Source of the DNA: Prochlorococcus sp. AG-402-M23
GTDB lineage: Bacteria > Cyanobacteriota > Cyanobacteriia > PCC-6307 > Cyanobiaceae
Length of the DNA stretch: 56,666 nucleotides
Reading direction: 5' to 3'
NCBI GenBank assembly: GCA_003216575.1
Contig: QCIR01000010.1
Span: 1-56,666 of the forward strand
Notes under the pieces: generated by a model
What the model was told of the DNA's origin: nothing
Databases searched by the model: none
What the model saw: only the letters and a program-made list of their open reading frames with translations
Part shown: piece after piece, positions 49,407 through 56,666 of the stretch
How positions within the stretch are numbered: the stretch's first letter is position 1
Layout of the letters: every line of letters begins with the position of its first letter
Made by a program: the position numbers and the translations under genes

Positions 49407-49967
49407 ATGTCTATTCCAGGTCCTGAACCCTCAGAGATTATTGAGACAAAATCTTGTCTTGATGCAAAAAAAATTCGCTTTGAAATTAATAAATTTCTTT
49501 TACCTAATTCAATGGAGGGTGAATTTGGGATCATTCGTCATCCAGGAGCTGCATTGGCAGTACCAATAACAAATTCTGGAGAAGTCATTATTCTTCGTCA
49601 ATACAGATTTGCTTGCTCGAGAAGAATTCTTGAGTTTCCAGCGGGAACCTTAGAAGTAGATGAGAGCCCACTTGAATCAATCAAAAGAGAAATTCAAGAA
49701 GAAAGTGGATACTCTGCAAAGAGATGGGACAAGCTTGGAGAAATGCTTCCTTGTCCAGGATATTCAGACGAAACAATTCATCTTTTTCTTGCTAGAGATA
49801 TAACTAAACTTGAACAAAAGCCTGAGGGCGATGAAGATGAAGATATTGAAGTATTAAAAATTGCCCCCGAAAAGTTAAATGAAATCATTGCAAGTGGAGC
49901 AGAATCACTTGATGGAAAAACTATTACAGCATGGTTCAGAGCATGCCAAATCATGAATATAAAATGA
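49407..49967 (+). CDS. Nudix hydrolase, ADP-ribose pyrophosphatase-like
   Basis: 186 residues with a complete Nudix box, GTLEVDESPLESIKREIQEE followed by SGY (pattern GX5EX7REUXEEXGU). The preceding VIILRQYRFACSRRILEFPAG is the arrangement of ADP-ribose pyrophosphatases (NudF type). It overlaps the photolyase start as ATGA, suggesting one transcript. Substrate inferred from family. Confidence 0.85.
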   Translation: MSIPGPEPSEIIETKSCLDAKKIRFEINKFLLPNSMEGEFGIIRHPGAALAVPITNSGEVIILRQYRFACSRRILEFPAGTLEVDESPLESIKREIQEESGYSAKRWDKLGEMLPCPGYSDETIHLFLARDITKLEQKPEGDEDEDIEVLKIAPEKLNEIIASGAESLDGKTITAWFRACQIMNIK

Positions 49968-51445
49968 CAAAGTTTCGATCAATATTTTGGCATAGAAGAG
50001 ATTTAAGAATTGAAGACAATATAGGTCTATTTGAAGCATCTAAAAGTTCAAAGAATCTTATTGGAACTTATGTCTTAGATCCCAATCTTTTAGATCTAAA
50101 TAGAACTACATCTGAAGCAAAAAATTGGTTTTTAGGAGAAAGTCTTATAGAGCTCCAAAAAAACTGGGAAGAAAGAGGAAGTCGTTTATTAATATTGAAT
50201 GGTGATCCAATTATATTAATTTCTAAATTAGTTAATTTAATTAAAGCTGAATGTATTTATTGGAACGAAAATATTGAGCCATATGAAATCAATAGAGACA
50301 AACTAATTACAGATAAACTTTCAAAGGAAAAAATAAAAGTATATACATTTCTAGATCAATTAATTGTCAACCCAAGCAACATCAAAACAAACAACAACGA
50401 ACCTTACAAAGTATATGGACCTTTTTATCGTAAATGGATTGATAGGATAAATAAGACCAACGTCTCAAATAATAATTTAATACAAATTTCAAGAACATCT
50501 GAAAAGATTAGAGGTATAGATGACAAAGAATTATCATTAATTAAAAATTCAGATTTAAACTATTGTATAACCAGAAAAAGTAAATCTATTTATGATTTAC
50601 TTTATTTAAATAGATTTAAAGATACTAATCTTTGTCCTTGCAAACCAGGAGAGTCTGAGTCAATAAAACAATTAAACTTTTTTATAACTAAAGGAGGTAT
50701 AAATTCATATTATCAAGCAAGAGATATTCCATCCTTAGAATCAACCTCTAATCTTAGTGCTGCTTTAAGTTTAGGGACAATAAGTTGCAGAGCAGTATGG
50801 AATAGCGCACAACTATCAAAAGTCATAGCAACTGAAAAATATCAAATAAATTCTATTGATGCATGGATAAAGGAACTGGCTTGGAGAGAGTTTTATCAAA
50901 ATGCTCTTATTAATTTTCCAGAGCTTGAAAAAGGTCCATATAGGGAAAAATGGTTAAATTTCCCATGGCAAAATAAACCTAATTGGTTTGAAGATTGGTG
51001 TAATGGATTCACTGGTATTCCAATAATTGATGCTGCAATGAGACAACTTAAGTATTCTGGATGGATGCATAATCGTTGCAGAATGATTGTTGCCTCTTTC
51101 CTAGTAAAAGACCTTTTAATTGATTGGCGATGGGGAGAACTTTTCTTCATGAAAAGCTTAGTAGATGGCGACTTAGCATCAAACAATGGAGGGTGGCAAT
51201 GGAGCGCTAGCAGTGGAATGGATCCAAAACCTATGAGAATATTTAATCCTTTTAGACAAGCTTCTAAATTCGACCAAGATGGTAATTATATCCGAAAATG
51301 GATTCCTGAGTTATCACACATCTCAACGGCTAATTTACTTTCAGGTGAAATACTTTCGGTAGAGAGGAATGGGTATCCAGAACCAATCATAAACCACAAA
51401 AATCAAACATTAATATTCAAAGAATTATATTCAAAAATTAAATAG
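49964..51445 (+). CDS. phrB: deoxyribodipyrimidine photolyase (class I)
   Basis: Light-driven repair of cyclobutane pyrimidine dimers, flavin-dependent. About 493 residues from ATG 49964 (MTKFRSIFWHRRDLRIEDN), which overlaps the Nudix stop. N-terminal antenna-binding alpha/beta domain, then an FAD domain with WIKELAWREFYQNAL, YSGWMHNRCRMIVASFLVKDLLIDWRWG and GDLASNNGGWQWSASSGMDP. A repair photolyase rather than a cryptochrome by these motifs. Its presence argues for a lineage exposed to light, such as high-light or low-light I Prochlorococcus. Confidence 0.92.
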   Translation: MTKFRSIFWHRRDLRIEDNIGLFEASKSSKNLIGTYVLDPNLLDLNRTTSEAKNWFLGESLIELQKNWEERGSRLLILNGDPIILISKLVNLIKAECIYWNENIEPYEINRDKLITDKLSKEKIKVYTFLDQLIVNPSNIKTNNNEPYKVYGPFYRKWIDRINKTNVSNNNLIQISRTSEKIRGIDDKELSLIKNSDLNYCITRKSKSIYDLLYLNRFKDTNLCPCKPGESESIKQLNFFITKGGINSYYQARDIPSLESTSNLSAALSLGTISCRAVWNSAQLSKVIATEKYQINSIDAWIKELAWREFYQNALINFPELEKGPYREKWLNFPWQNKPNWFEDWCNGFTGIPIIDAAMRQLKYSGWMHNRCRMIVASFLVKDLLIDWRWGELFFMKSLVDGDLASNNGGWQWSASSGMDPKPMRIFNPFRQASKFDQDGNYIRKWIPELSHISTANLLSGEILSVERNGYPEPIINHKNQTLIFKELYSKIK

Positions 51446-51446
51446 C

Positions 51447-52616
51447 TTATTTTTCATATATTTCCTTTATCTTATCAATGACATATGATTGCTGAATAGC
51501 TTTCAACTCAGGGAAAATTGGTAAACTAATTACCTCATTACATATTTTTTCAGTAATAGGAAGAGATCCTTCTTTATACCCTAAATCTTTATATGCAGGC
51601 TGAAGATGTATAGGTATAGGATAATAAATTATTGTACTTACTCCACGCCTCTGAAGTTCAGACTTAAATATATCTCTATTTTGATTATCCGAAATATCCT
51701 CTGAAGTTATTTTTATATTTTGAACAAAAGAATTATCCATTATTCTTATGACAAATTGATTCCAAGAATGACCAGAATTATTGATTAAAGTATTAGATGG
51801 CAATTTAATTCCTTCTATCATTGATAGCTTATTTATATAATTAATTGCTATTTCTTTTCTTTGCTCAATCCATTTATTTAATCGAGTTAATTTAACATTT
51901 AAGATGGCGGCTTGTAATGAATCAAGTCTACTATTATATCCAATATTTGTATGAAGATATCTCTTGGGCATACCATGAATAGACAGTTCCTTAATTGTTT
52001 TTGCTAAATCAAAATCATTAGTAGTTACAGCCCCAGCATCTCCAGCTGCGCCTAAGTTTTTAGTAGGGAAAAAACTAAAACAACCCACATTCCCGTAACT
52101 TCCTAGGGGTTTACCTCGCCAATTTGATCCAGTCGCTTGAGCACAATCTTCTATAACCTTTAGATTATTTTCTTGTGCAATTGCCATCAATTTATCCATG
52201 TCTATTGGATGACCAAACAAATGCACAGGCAAAATAGCTTTTGTTCTGGGAGTTATTGCTTTTTCTATCAACCCCAGATCCATAAGGTAATTTTCAGGAT
52301 CAATATCTACAAAAACAGGTCTAGCTCCCACGCTGGTAATTGCTTCTGCGGTGGCGAAAAAACTAAATGATGATGTGATCACTTCATCATCCTCACCAAT
52401 ATTGAGTGACCTTAAGGCAAGAATTAATGCATCAGTTCCACTATTACAACTAACTGAGTAAGAAGTTTGTATAGCTAATGCAAAAGCTTCTTCAAATGAA
52501 GCCACTTCCTCTCCTCCAATATATTTTCCACTTCTAAAAACTTTAATTAAAGCTTCTTCAATCTGATCTCCAATCTCGGAAATTTGTTCATCAAGACTAA
52601 AAGGAGGTATTTGCAT
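51447..52616 (-). CDS. DegT/DnrJ/EryC1/StrS-family sugar aminotransferase
   Basis: A PLP-dependent sugar aminotransferase of 389 residues, acting on nucleotide-linked keto-sugars for surface polysaccharides. Motifs: SVSCNSGTDALILAL, VIEDCAQATGS, the PLP-lysine segment CFSFFPTKNLGAAGDAGA, and NIGYNSRLDSLQAAIL. The C-terminal region has HSWNQFVIRI and the substrate-binding GVSTIIYYPIPIHLQPAY. The nearest relatives by pattern are WbpE/WlaK-type enzymes. It stands alone here, convergent with phrB by 1 bp, without other sugar genes nearby; the substrate is unknown. Confidence 0.88.
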   Translation of the reverse strand: MQIPPFSLDEQISEIGDQIEEALIKVFRSGKYIGGEEVASFEEAFALAIQTSYSVSCNSGTDALILALRSLNIGEDDEVITSSFSFFATAEAITSVGARPVFVDIDPENYLMDLGLIEKAITPRTKAILPVHLFGHPIDMDKLMAIAQENNLKVIEDCAQATGSNWRGKPLGSYGNVGCFSFFPTKNLGAAGDAGAVTTNDFDLAKTIKELSIHGMPKRYLHTNIGYNSRLDSLQAAILNVKLTRLNKWIEQRKEIAINYINKLSMIEGIKLPSNTLINNSGHSWNQFVIRIMDNSFVQNIKITSEDISDNQNRDIFKSELQRRGVSTIIYYPIPIHLQPAYKDLGYKEGSLPITEKICNEVISLPIFPELKAIQQSYVIDKIKEIYEK

Positions 52617-52666
52617 ATTATTTAGATTAACTTCATATGATAAAAATTAAAAAGACAATCATAAAT

Positions 52667-53287
52667 TTATCCAAACCATTCAGGTTCATTACCAGGATGC
52701 CATTTAATATTGCAACCGATAGAAGGTTTTTGATCAGGTGAAATATCTTCTCCCTTTAATAATGAGCTAAGCACTAGACGAATATCATCACCAGAAACAG
52801 GTATTTCATTTCCAGGTCGGCTCCCATCCATTTGTCCCCTATACCTCAATTTTGATACTCCATCTTGAGAAGGCCAAAAAACATAAAAATCTGGAGTGCA
52901 TGCAGCCTTTAGCGCTTTTGCGAATTTCTGATCAGAATCAAACAAATAAGGAAATTTCCATCCAAGCTTATTAGCTTGAGAAGCTAATAATGCAGGAGAG
53001 TCTTGAGGATGAGTTATCAAGCTATTACTAGAAACAGCTAAAAATTGAACATCATCTCCAAAAGAATTGAACAAATTTGTAATTCCACTTTCAACGTGTT
53101 TAACAAACGGACAATGCGCGCAAATTACCATCAAAAACAATGGTTTTTTAGTTAGATCAAAACTTCTAATATGGCTAGCACCTCTCAATGGATCCTCAGG
53201 AGAAAGCGTCAACCCTGAAACCATCTCCAATTCAAAATCAGGTAATTGCGTTCCAAGTGGAAGCATTGTTGAAGCTGTCCTAACCAT
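52667..53287 (-). CDS. thioredoxin-fold thiol peroxidase/redoxin-like protein
   Basis: 206 residues, AhpC/TSA-redoxin superfamily. A Cys pair lies at C56 and C59 in VICAHCPFVKH, followed by a PROCN-like segment with VQFLAVSSNSLITHPQDS and FPYLFDSDQKFAKALKAACTPDFYVF (a further Cys before the cis-Pro). The CxxC and the downstream ACTPDFYVF are typical of cyanobacterial redoxin-domain proteins of unproven role, probably oxidative-stress defence or thiol transfer. Divergent from fabI across 119 bp. Confidence 0.82.
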   Translation of the reverse strand: MVRTASTMLPLGTQLPDFELEMVSGLTLSPEDPLRGASHIRSFDLTKKPLFLMVICAHCPFVKHVESGITNLFNSFGDDVQFLAVSSNSLITHPQDSPALLASQANKLGWKFPYLFDSDQKFAKALKAACTPDFYVFWPSQDGVSKLRYRGQMDGSRPGNEIPVSGDDIRLVLSSLLKGEDISPDQKPSIGCNIKWHPGNEPEWFG

Positions 53288-53406
53288 GATTTTTAGTGTT
53301 TTTTGGTTAATGGATTAAAGAACTTTTAACTATATATTCATTTAACTATGAGTCTTACCCCTAAATAAGGGACAATAAAGAATACTAACCAAAAGAGTCC
53401 GACAAG

Positions 53407-54189
53407 ATGCTTCTCGATCTTAGTGGCAAAAAAATCCTAGTGACAGGGATAGCAAACAACAGATCAATTGCGTGGGGAATTGCTCAACAATTAAACGCAG
53501 CTGGAGCAGAGCTAGGAATCACATACTTACCTGATGAGAAAGGTCGATTCGAAGCAAAAGTCAAAGAACTAACTTCTCCATTAAATCCAAGCTTATTTTT
53601 ACCACTGAATGTTCAAAACTCTTCTCAAATAGAGGAAGTTTTTGAAGTAATTAAGAATCAATGGGGACAGATTGATGGATTAGTCCACTGTTTAGCCTTT
53701 GCAGGAAAAGAAGAATTAGTAGGCAATTATAGTGCGACTTCTCCGGAGGGATTCTCAAGAGCCCTAGAAATAAGCGCATATTCTCTTGCTCCATTGTGTA
53801 AATACGCCAAACCTCTCTTCAGTCAAGGTGCGGGAGTAGTTACATTGACTTACTTAGGAGCAGAGAGAGCAATTCCTAATTACAACGTAATGGGTGTTGC
53901 GAAAGCAGCTTTAGAGGCTTCAGTTAGATATCTTTCAGAGGAACTTGGTCCTGAAAATCAGGTTCGAGTTAATGCTATTAGCGCTGGACCAATAAGAACA
54001 CTAGCAAGTTCTGCTATTGGAGGGATTTTAGACATGATTCATAATGTAGAAGAAAAAGCTCCTCTTCGGAGAACCGTTACCCAAATCGAAGTAGGAAACA
54101 CAGCTGCGTTCTTGCTTAGCGATCTTTCAAGTGGTATATCAGGTCAAACTGTTTATGTTGATGCTGGGTATTGCATAAACGGAATGTGA
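53407..54189 (+). CDS. fabI: enoyl-[acyl-carrier-protein] reductase (NADH)
   Basis: The last reduction of each fatty-acid elongation round. 260 residues of the divergent SDR type: KKILVTGIANNRSIAWGIAQQL (nucleotide loop), GLVHCLAFAG, TYLGAERAIPNYNVMGVAKAALEA (catalytic Tyr and Lys in the YX6K spacing), VNAISAGPIRTLASSAI, then GQTVYVDAGY at the end. ATG 53407. hisB follows by 29 bp. Confidence 0.95.
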   Translation: MLLDLSGKKILVTGIANNRSIAWGIAQQLNAAGAELGITYLPDEKGRFEAKVKELTSPLNPSLFLPLNVQNSSQIEEVFEVIKNQWGQIDGLVHCLAFAGKEELVGNYSATSPEGFSRALEISAYSLAPLCKYAKPLFSQGAGVVTLTYLGAERAIPNYNVMGVAKAALEASVRYLSEELGPENQVRVNAISAGPIRTLASSAIGGILDMIHNVEEKAPLRRTVTQIEVGNTAAFLLSDLSSGISGQTVYVDAGYCINGM

Positions 54190-54218
54190 TTTCATTTCAA
54201 TTTAATTAATAGATAAAT

Positions 54219-54830
54219 ATGAACAGAACAAGAACAGGAGAAATCAGCAGAGTAACTAAGGAAACGGACGTTTTTGTCCAAATTGATATAGATGGATCTG
54301 GGAAGTGCGATGTAAGTACTGGTATTGGTTTTCTAGACCATATGATCCAACAATTATCTAGTCATGGATTATTCGATATAAAAGTAAGCGCAAATGGTGA
54401 TACTCATGTAGACGATCATCACACTAATGAAGATGTTGGAATCGCAATAGGACAAGCCTTATCAAAAGCACTTGGAGATCGATCTGGAATAAAGCGTTTT
54501 GGCCATTTCCTTGCTCCTCTTGATGAAGCTCTTATTCAAGTAGTAATTGATTGCTCAGGGCGACCCCATTTAAGTTTTGATTTAGAAATTCCTTCTCAAA
54601 AAGTAGGAACCTATGATACGGAGCTGGTTAAAGAATTTTTTGCTGCTGTATCAAGCAATAGTGGTTTAACCCTCCACATAAGGCAATTAGCAGGAACCAA
54701 CACACATCATATAGTTGAGGCATCTTTTAAATCTTTTGCAAGAGCCTTAAGGATGGCTACTGAAATTGATCCTCGAAGATCAGGACAAATACCAAGCAGT
54801 AAAGGAGTTCTTGAACAAGCTGGTAGTTGA
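54219..54830 (+). CDS. hisB: imidazoleglycerol-phosphate dehydratase
   Basis: Manganese enzyme of histidine synthesis. 203 residues with the two metal-binding His clusters ([38 protein letters not shown]) and [21 protein letters not shown] near the C-terminus. Stand-alone type without the phosphatase domain seen in E. coli. It lies between fabI and the carotenoid oxygenase gene. Confidence 0.95.
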   Translation: MNRTRTGEISRVTKETDVFVQIDIDGSGKCDVSTGIGFLDHMIQQLSSHGLFDIKVSANGDTHVDDHHTNEDVGIAIGQALSKALGDRSGIKRFGHFLAPLDEALIQVVIDCSGRPHLSFDLEIPSQKVGTYDTELVKEFFAAVSSNSGLTLHIRQLAGTNTHHIVEASFKSFARALRMATEIDPRRSGQIPSSKGVLEQAGS

Positions 54831-54919
54831 AATGAATCTACTTGAATCCATCAATTTTCTAATAAGCTCGCAAAAGTTCTAACTTTTAGCGAAAATCAAG
54901 TTCCAATCTTATGTAAGTA

Positions 54920-56413
54920 GTGGCAATTAGCTATTTAAAAAAAGACTCATCTCATAATCAAGCGATCTTCTCACAAGAGGATTGGTCAAGTGCATATTGC
55001 AATGTTGAGAAAGAACTAAATAATGCTGAATTGAAGCTTGTAAAAGGATCGATCCCAAAGCAAATCTCAGGAACTTTCTATAGAAACGGTCCTGGTCGAT
55101 TAGAGAGAGGTGGGAGATGGGTCCATCATCCATTTGATGGAGATGGAATGATAGCAGCCTTTAAGTTTGACAATGGGAAAATAAAACTCACAAATCGTTT
55201 TGTTCGAACAAAAGAATGGAAGGAAGAGGAAAAATCCCAGAAATTCCTTTACAGAGGAGTTTTTGGTACTCAGAAAGAAGGTGGTTTATTAGCTAATGCT
55301 TTTGACGTAAGGTTGAAAAATATAGCCAATACCCACGTAATAAAACTTGGAAATGATCTCCTCGCTTTATGGGAAGCATCTAGCCCATATTCACTAAATC
55401 CCACAACTCTCGAAACAATCGGTATCTCTAATTTAAATGGAGTTTTAAAGAAAGGTGAAGCATTTAGTGCGCATCCTAGATTTGACCCTGGGCATCACCA
55501 AAAAGAGAGGTTAGTGACCTTTGGAGTCAATACAGGTCCTAAAAGCACAATAAGATTGATGGAATTTTCAAACGAAGGCGAAAAAGCTGGTTCTCTTTTA
55601 AGCGATAGGAAAGATTCTTTTAATGGTTTTGCTTTTTTGCATGATTTTGCCATAACTCCAAACTGGGCAATATTTCTACAAAATGCTATTAGTTTCAATC
55701 CTCTCCCATTCCTTCTCGGACAAAAAGGAGCGGCTCAATGTTTGGCATCAAAAGCTGATGGAAATCCACAATTTTTATTGATCCCAAGAGATTGCGGCAA
55801 ATTTGCAGGAGATCCCCCCAAAACAGTAAATGCTCCTAAGGGATTTGTTTTTCATCATCTCAATGCTTGGGAAGAAAATAAAAAAATAAATGTTGAAAGT
55901 ATTTTTTATAATGATTTTCCTAGTATTGGACCCGATGATAATTTTAGAAAAATTGACTTTGATCTTTTACCAGAAGGAATTTTAAAAAGGTGCGAAATAA
56001 ATCCCAATAAAAACACATTTAACTGTTACACATTGAGTAAACAATGTTGTGAATTTGCAATGGTTAATCCCCATTTTGAAGGGCTAAAGTCCCGTTTCAG
56101 TTGGATGGCAACCGCTGAAAATAAGGAAGGGAATGGACCTCTACAAGCTATTAAAAAATTCGATTCCTTAAAAGAGGAAGAAATAAGTTGGAGTGCCGCT
56201 CCCAGAGGTTTTGTCAGTGAGCCTATATTTATTCCTTCCAAAGAATCAAAATCTGAAGAAGACCATGGATGGGTTGTTGTATTGGTATGGAACAGTATTA
56301 GATCCGGAACTGATTTAATACTTCTTGATTCTAAAGATCTAACTGAAAGAGCAATTCTTGAAGTTCCTATCGCAATCCCCCACGGATTACACGGAAGCTG
56401 GGTAGAAAACTAA
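54920..56413 (+). CDS. carotenoid cleavage oxygenase (RPE65 family)
   Basis: A non-haem iron dioxygenase of 497 residues that cleaves carotenoids or apocarotenals, as in cyanobacterial Diox1/ACO. Family features: GTFYRNGPGRLERGGRWVHHPFDGDGMIAAF at the start, and the four iron-binding His in HPRFDP, FLHDFAIT, FHHLNAWEE and the C-terminal PHGLHGSWV. FYRNGPG and HPFDGDGM are hallmarks. The start is GTG 54920. Likely substrate is an apocarotenoid; cleavage position cannot be read from sequence. Confidence 0.92.
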   Translation: MAISYLKKDSSHNQAIFSQEDWSSAYCNVEKELNNAELKLVKGSIPKQISGTFYRNGPGRLERGGRWVHHPFDGDGMIAAFKFDNGKIKLTNRFVRTKEWKEEEKSQKFLYRGVFGTQKEGGLLANAFDVRLKNIANTHVIKLGNDLLALWEASSPYSLNPTTLETIGISNLNGVLKKGEAFSAHPRFDPGHHQKERLVTFGVNTGPKSTIRLMEFSNEGEKAGSLLSDRKDSFNGFAFLHDFAITPNWAIFLQNAISFNPLPFLLGQKGAAQCLASKADGNPQFLLIPRDCGKFAGDPPKTVNAPKGFVFHHLNAWEENKKINVESIFYNDFPSIGPDDNFRKIDFDLLPEGILKRCEINPNKNTFNCYTLSKQCCEFAMVNPHFEGLKSRFSWMATAENKEGNGPLQAIKKFDSLKEEEISWSAAPRGFVSEPIFIPSKESKSEEDHGWVVVLVWNSIRSGTDLILLDSKDLTERAILEVPIAIPHGLHGSWVEN

Positions 56414-56417
56414 ACTA

Positions 56418-56447
56418 AAAGTTTACTAAAAAAACTACTTTTTTTGA
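56418..56447. terminator. weak hairpin between the carotenoid oxygenase gene and rdgB
   Basis: A short stem, AGTTT (56420-56424) with AAACT (56432-56436), is followed by ACTTTTTTTG on the plus strand, 5 bp past the oxygenase stop and overlapping the end of rdgB. A weak stem with a good T-run; tentative. Confidence 0.35.
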
Positions 56448-56666
56448 GCAAATAGCTTTTTCAATTCTGGTTTGAGCAATTTGAATGCATTCCCCCTGTG
56501 ACTAATGTGCTTCTTTTTTTCGTAGTCCATTTCCGCAAAAGTCTTACCTAATCCAGATACTTCAAAAATTGGGTCATAACCAAACCCATTTCCCCCTTTT
56601 GGGAAAAAAGTTATTAGACCTTCACAAAAACCTGAAACTTCTATCATCACCTTTTCTCCACTGACA
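56435..56666 (-). CDS. rdgB: XTP/dITP diphosphatase (RdgB/HAM1), C-terminal part, cut by the window edge
   Basis: House-cleaning hydrolase for non-canonical purine nucleotides. The visible 77 residues include [23 protein letters not shown] (substrate-binding part of the family) and the C-terminal signature [14 protein letters not shown]. The frame continues past the right edge, so the N-terminal part with the metal site is outside. Convergent with the carotenoid oxygenase gene. Confidence 0.9.
   Translation of the reverse strand, partial: VSGEKVMIEVSGFCEGLITFFPKGGNGFGYDPIFEVSGLGKTFAEMDYEKKKHISHRGNAFKLLKPELKKLFAQKK

Noticed and set aside
51447-52616. DegT-type aminotransferase as the edge of a horizontally acquired polysaccharide island
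   Set aside because: It is a single gene flanked by core genes in ordinary order with similar AT content. No mobile-element signs.

Overview
The window looks like a piece of a marine picocyanobacterial chromosome, most likely Prochlorococcus. It is AT-rich and densely packed, with many 1-10 bp gene overlaps. It carries oxygenic-photosynthesis genes (psbE/L/J, ycf48, rubredoxin, chlD), type-1 NDH genes (ndhC-K-J and part of ndhH) and a phylloquinone cluster. A divinyl-chlorophyll-type lineage of the low-light I (NATL-like) kind is my guess from base composition and from the presence of a photolyase; I could not test it. I see no prophage, insertion sequence, CRISPR array, rRNA or tRNA.

Layout. 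1-912: 3' part of rsmH abutting the 3' half of ndhH. 918-6018: phylloquinone genes (DHNA-CoA thioesterase, menE, menC, menA, menF). 5996-10237: gshB, a glutaredoxin, prfB with a programmed +1 frameshift, a small membrane protein, ybeY, dgkA and a glutamine amidotransferase. 10268-22317: hisC-like gene, argS, nadC, mnmE, a DUF2062 gene, a bifunctional Rsh, a fused oligopeptide-type ABC ATPase, an RluD-type synthase and a YlqF/RbgA GTPase. 22791-28642: pgk, a secreted hypothetical, murG, a CobD-like decarboxylase, pyrD, rnhA. 28645-35032: minus-strand transcription/translation block clpB-like, secE, nusG, rplK, rplA, L10 leader, rplJ, rplL and a strong terminator. 35190-39428: eno, a chimeric FAD-oxidoreductase/ABC1-kinase reading frame, mtnP. 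39504-43382: psbJ, psbL, psbE, ycf48, rubredoxin on the minus strand and ndhC-K-J on the plus strand. 43383-56666: YvcK/CofD-like gene, MlaF/MlaD-type lipid transport genes, chlD, folK, a Nudix hydrolase, photolyase, a DegT aminotransferase, a thioredoxin-fold protein, fabI, hisB, a carotenoid oxygenase and the 3' end of rdgB.

Most notable result. Three places look like deletions in otherwise ordinary, conserved gene order: (1) rsmH loses its C-terminus and is joined to the last 40-45% of ndhH near 361-377; (2) the N-terminal FAD domain of a SelD-associated NADH-dehydrogenase-like protein is joined in frame to the C-terminal part of an ABC1/UbiB kinase near 37640-37690; (3) psbF is absent from the psbE-psbL interval, where only 29 bp remain. 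All three remove conserved, normally indispensable sequence between co-directional neighbours. This suggests either amplification/assembly chimerism (for example a single-cell genome) or a truly unusual deletion-bearing lineage. Read-level evidence would decide between these.

The remaining genes appear intact and cover cofactor synthesis, translation, photosystem assembly, envelope and lipid synthesis, and amino-acid metabolism.
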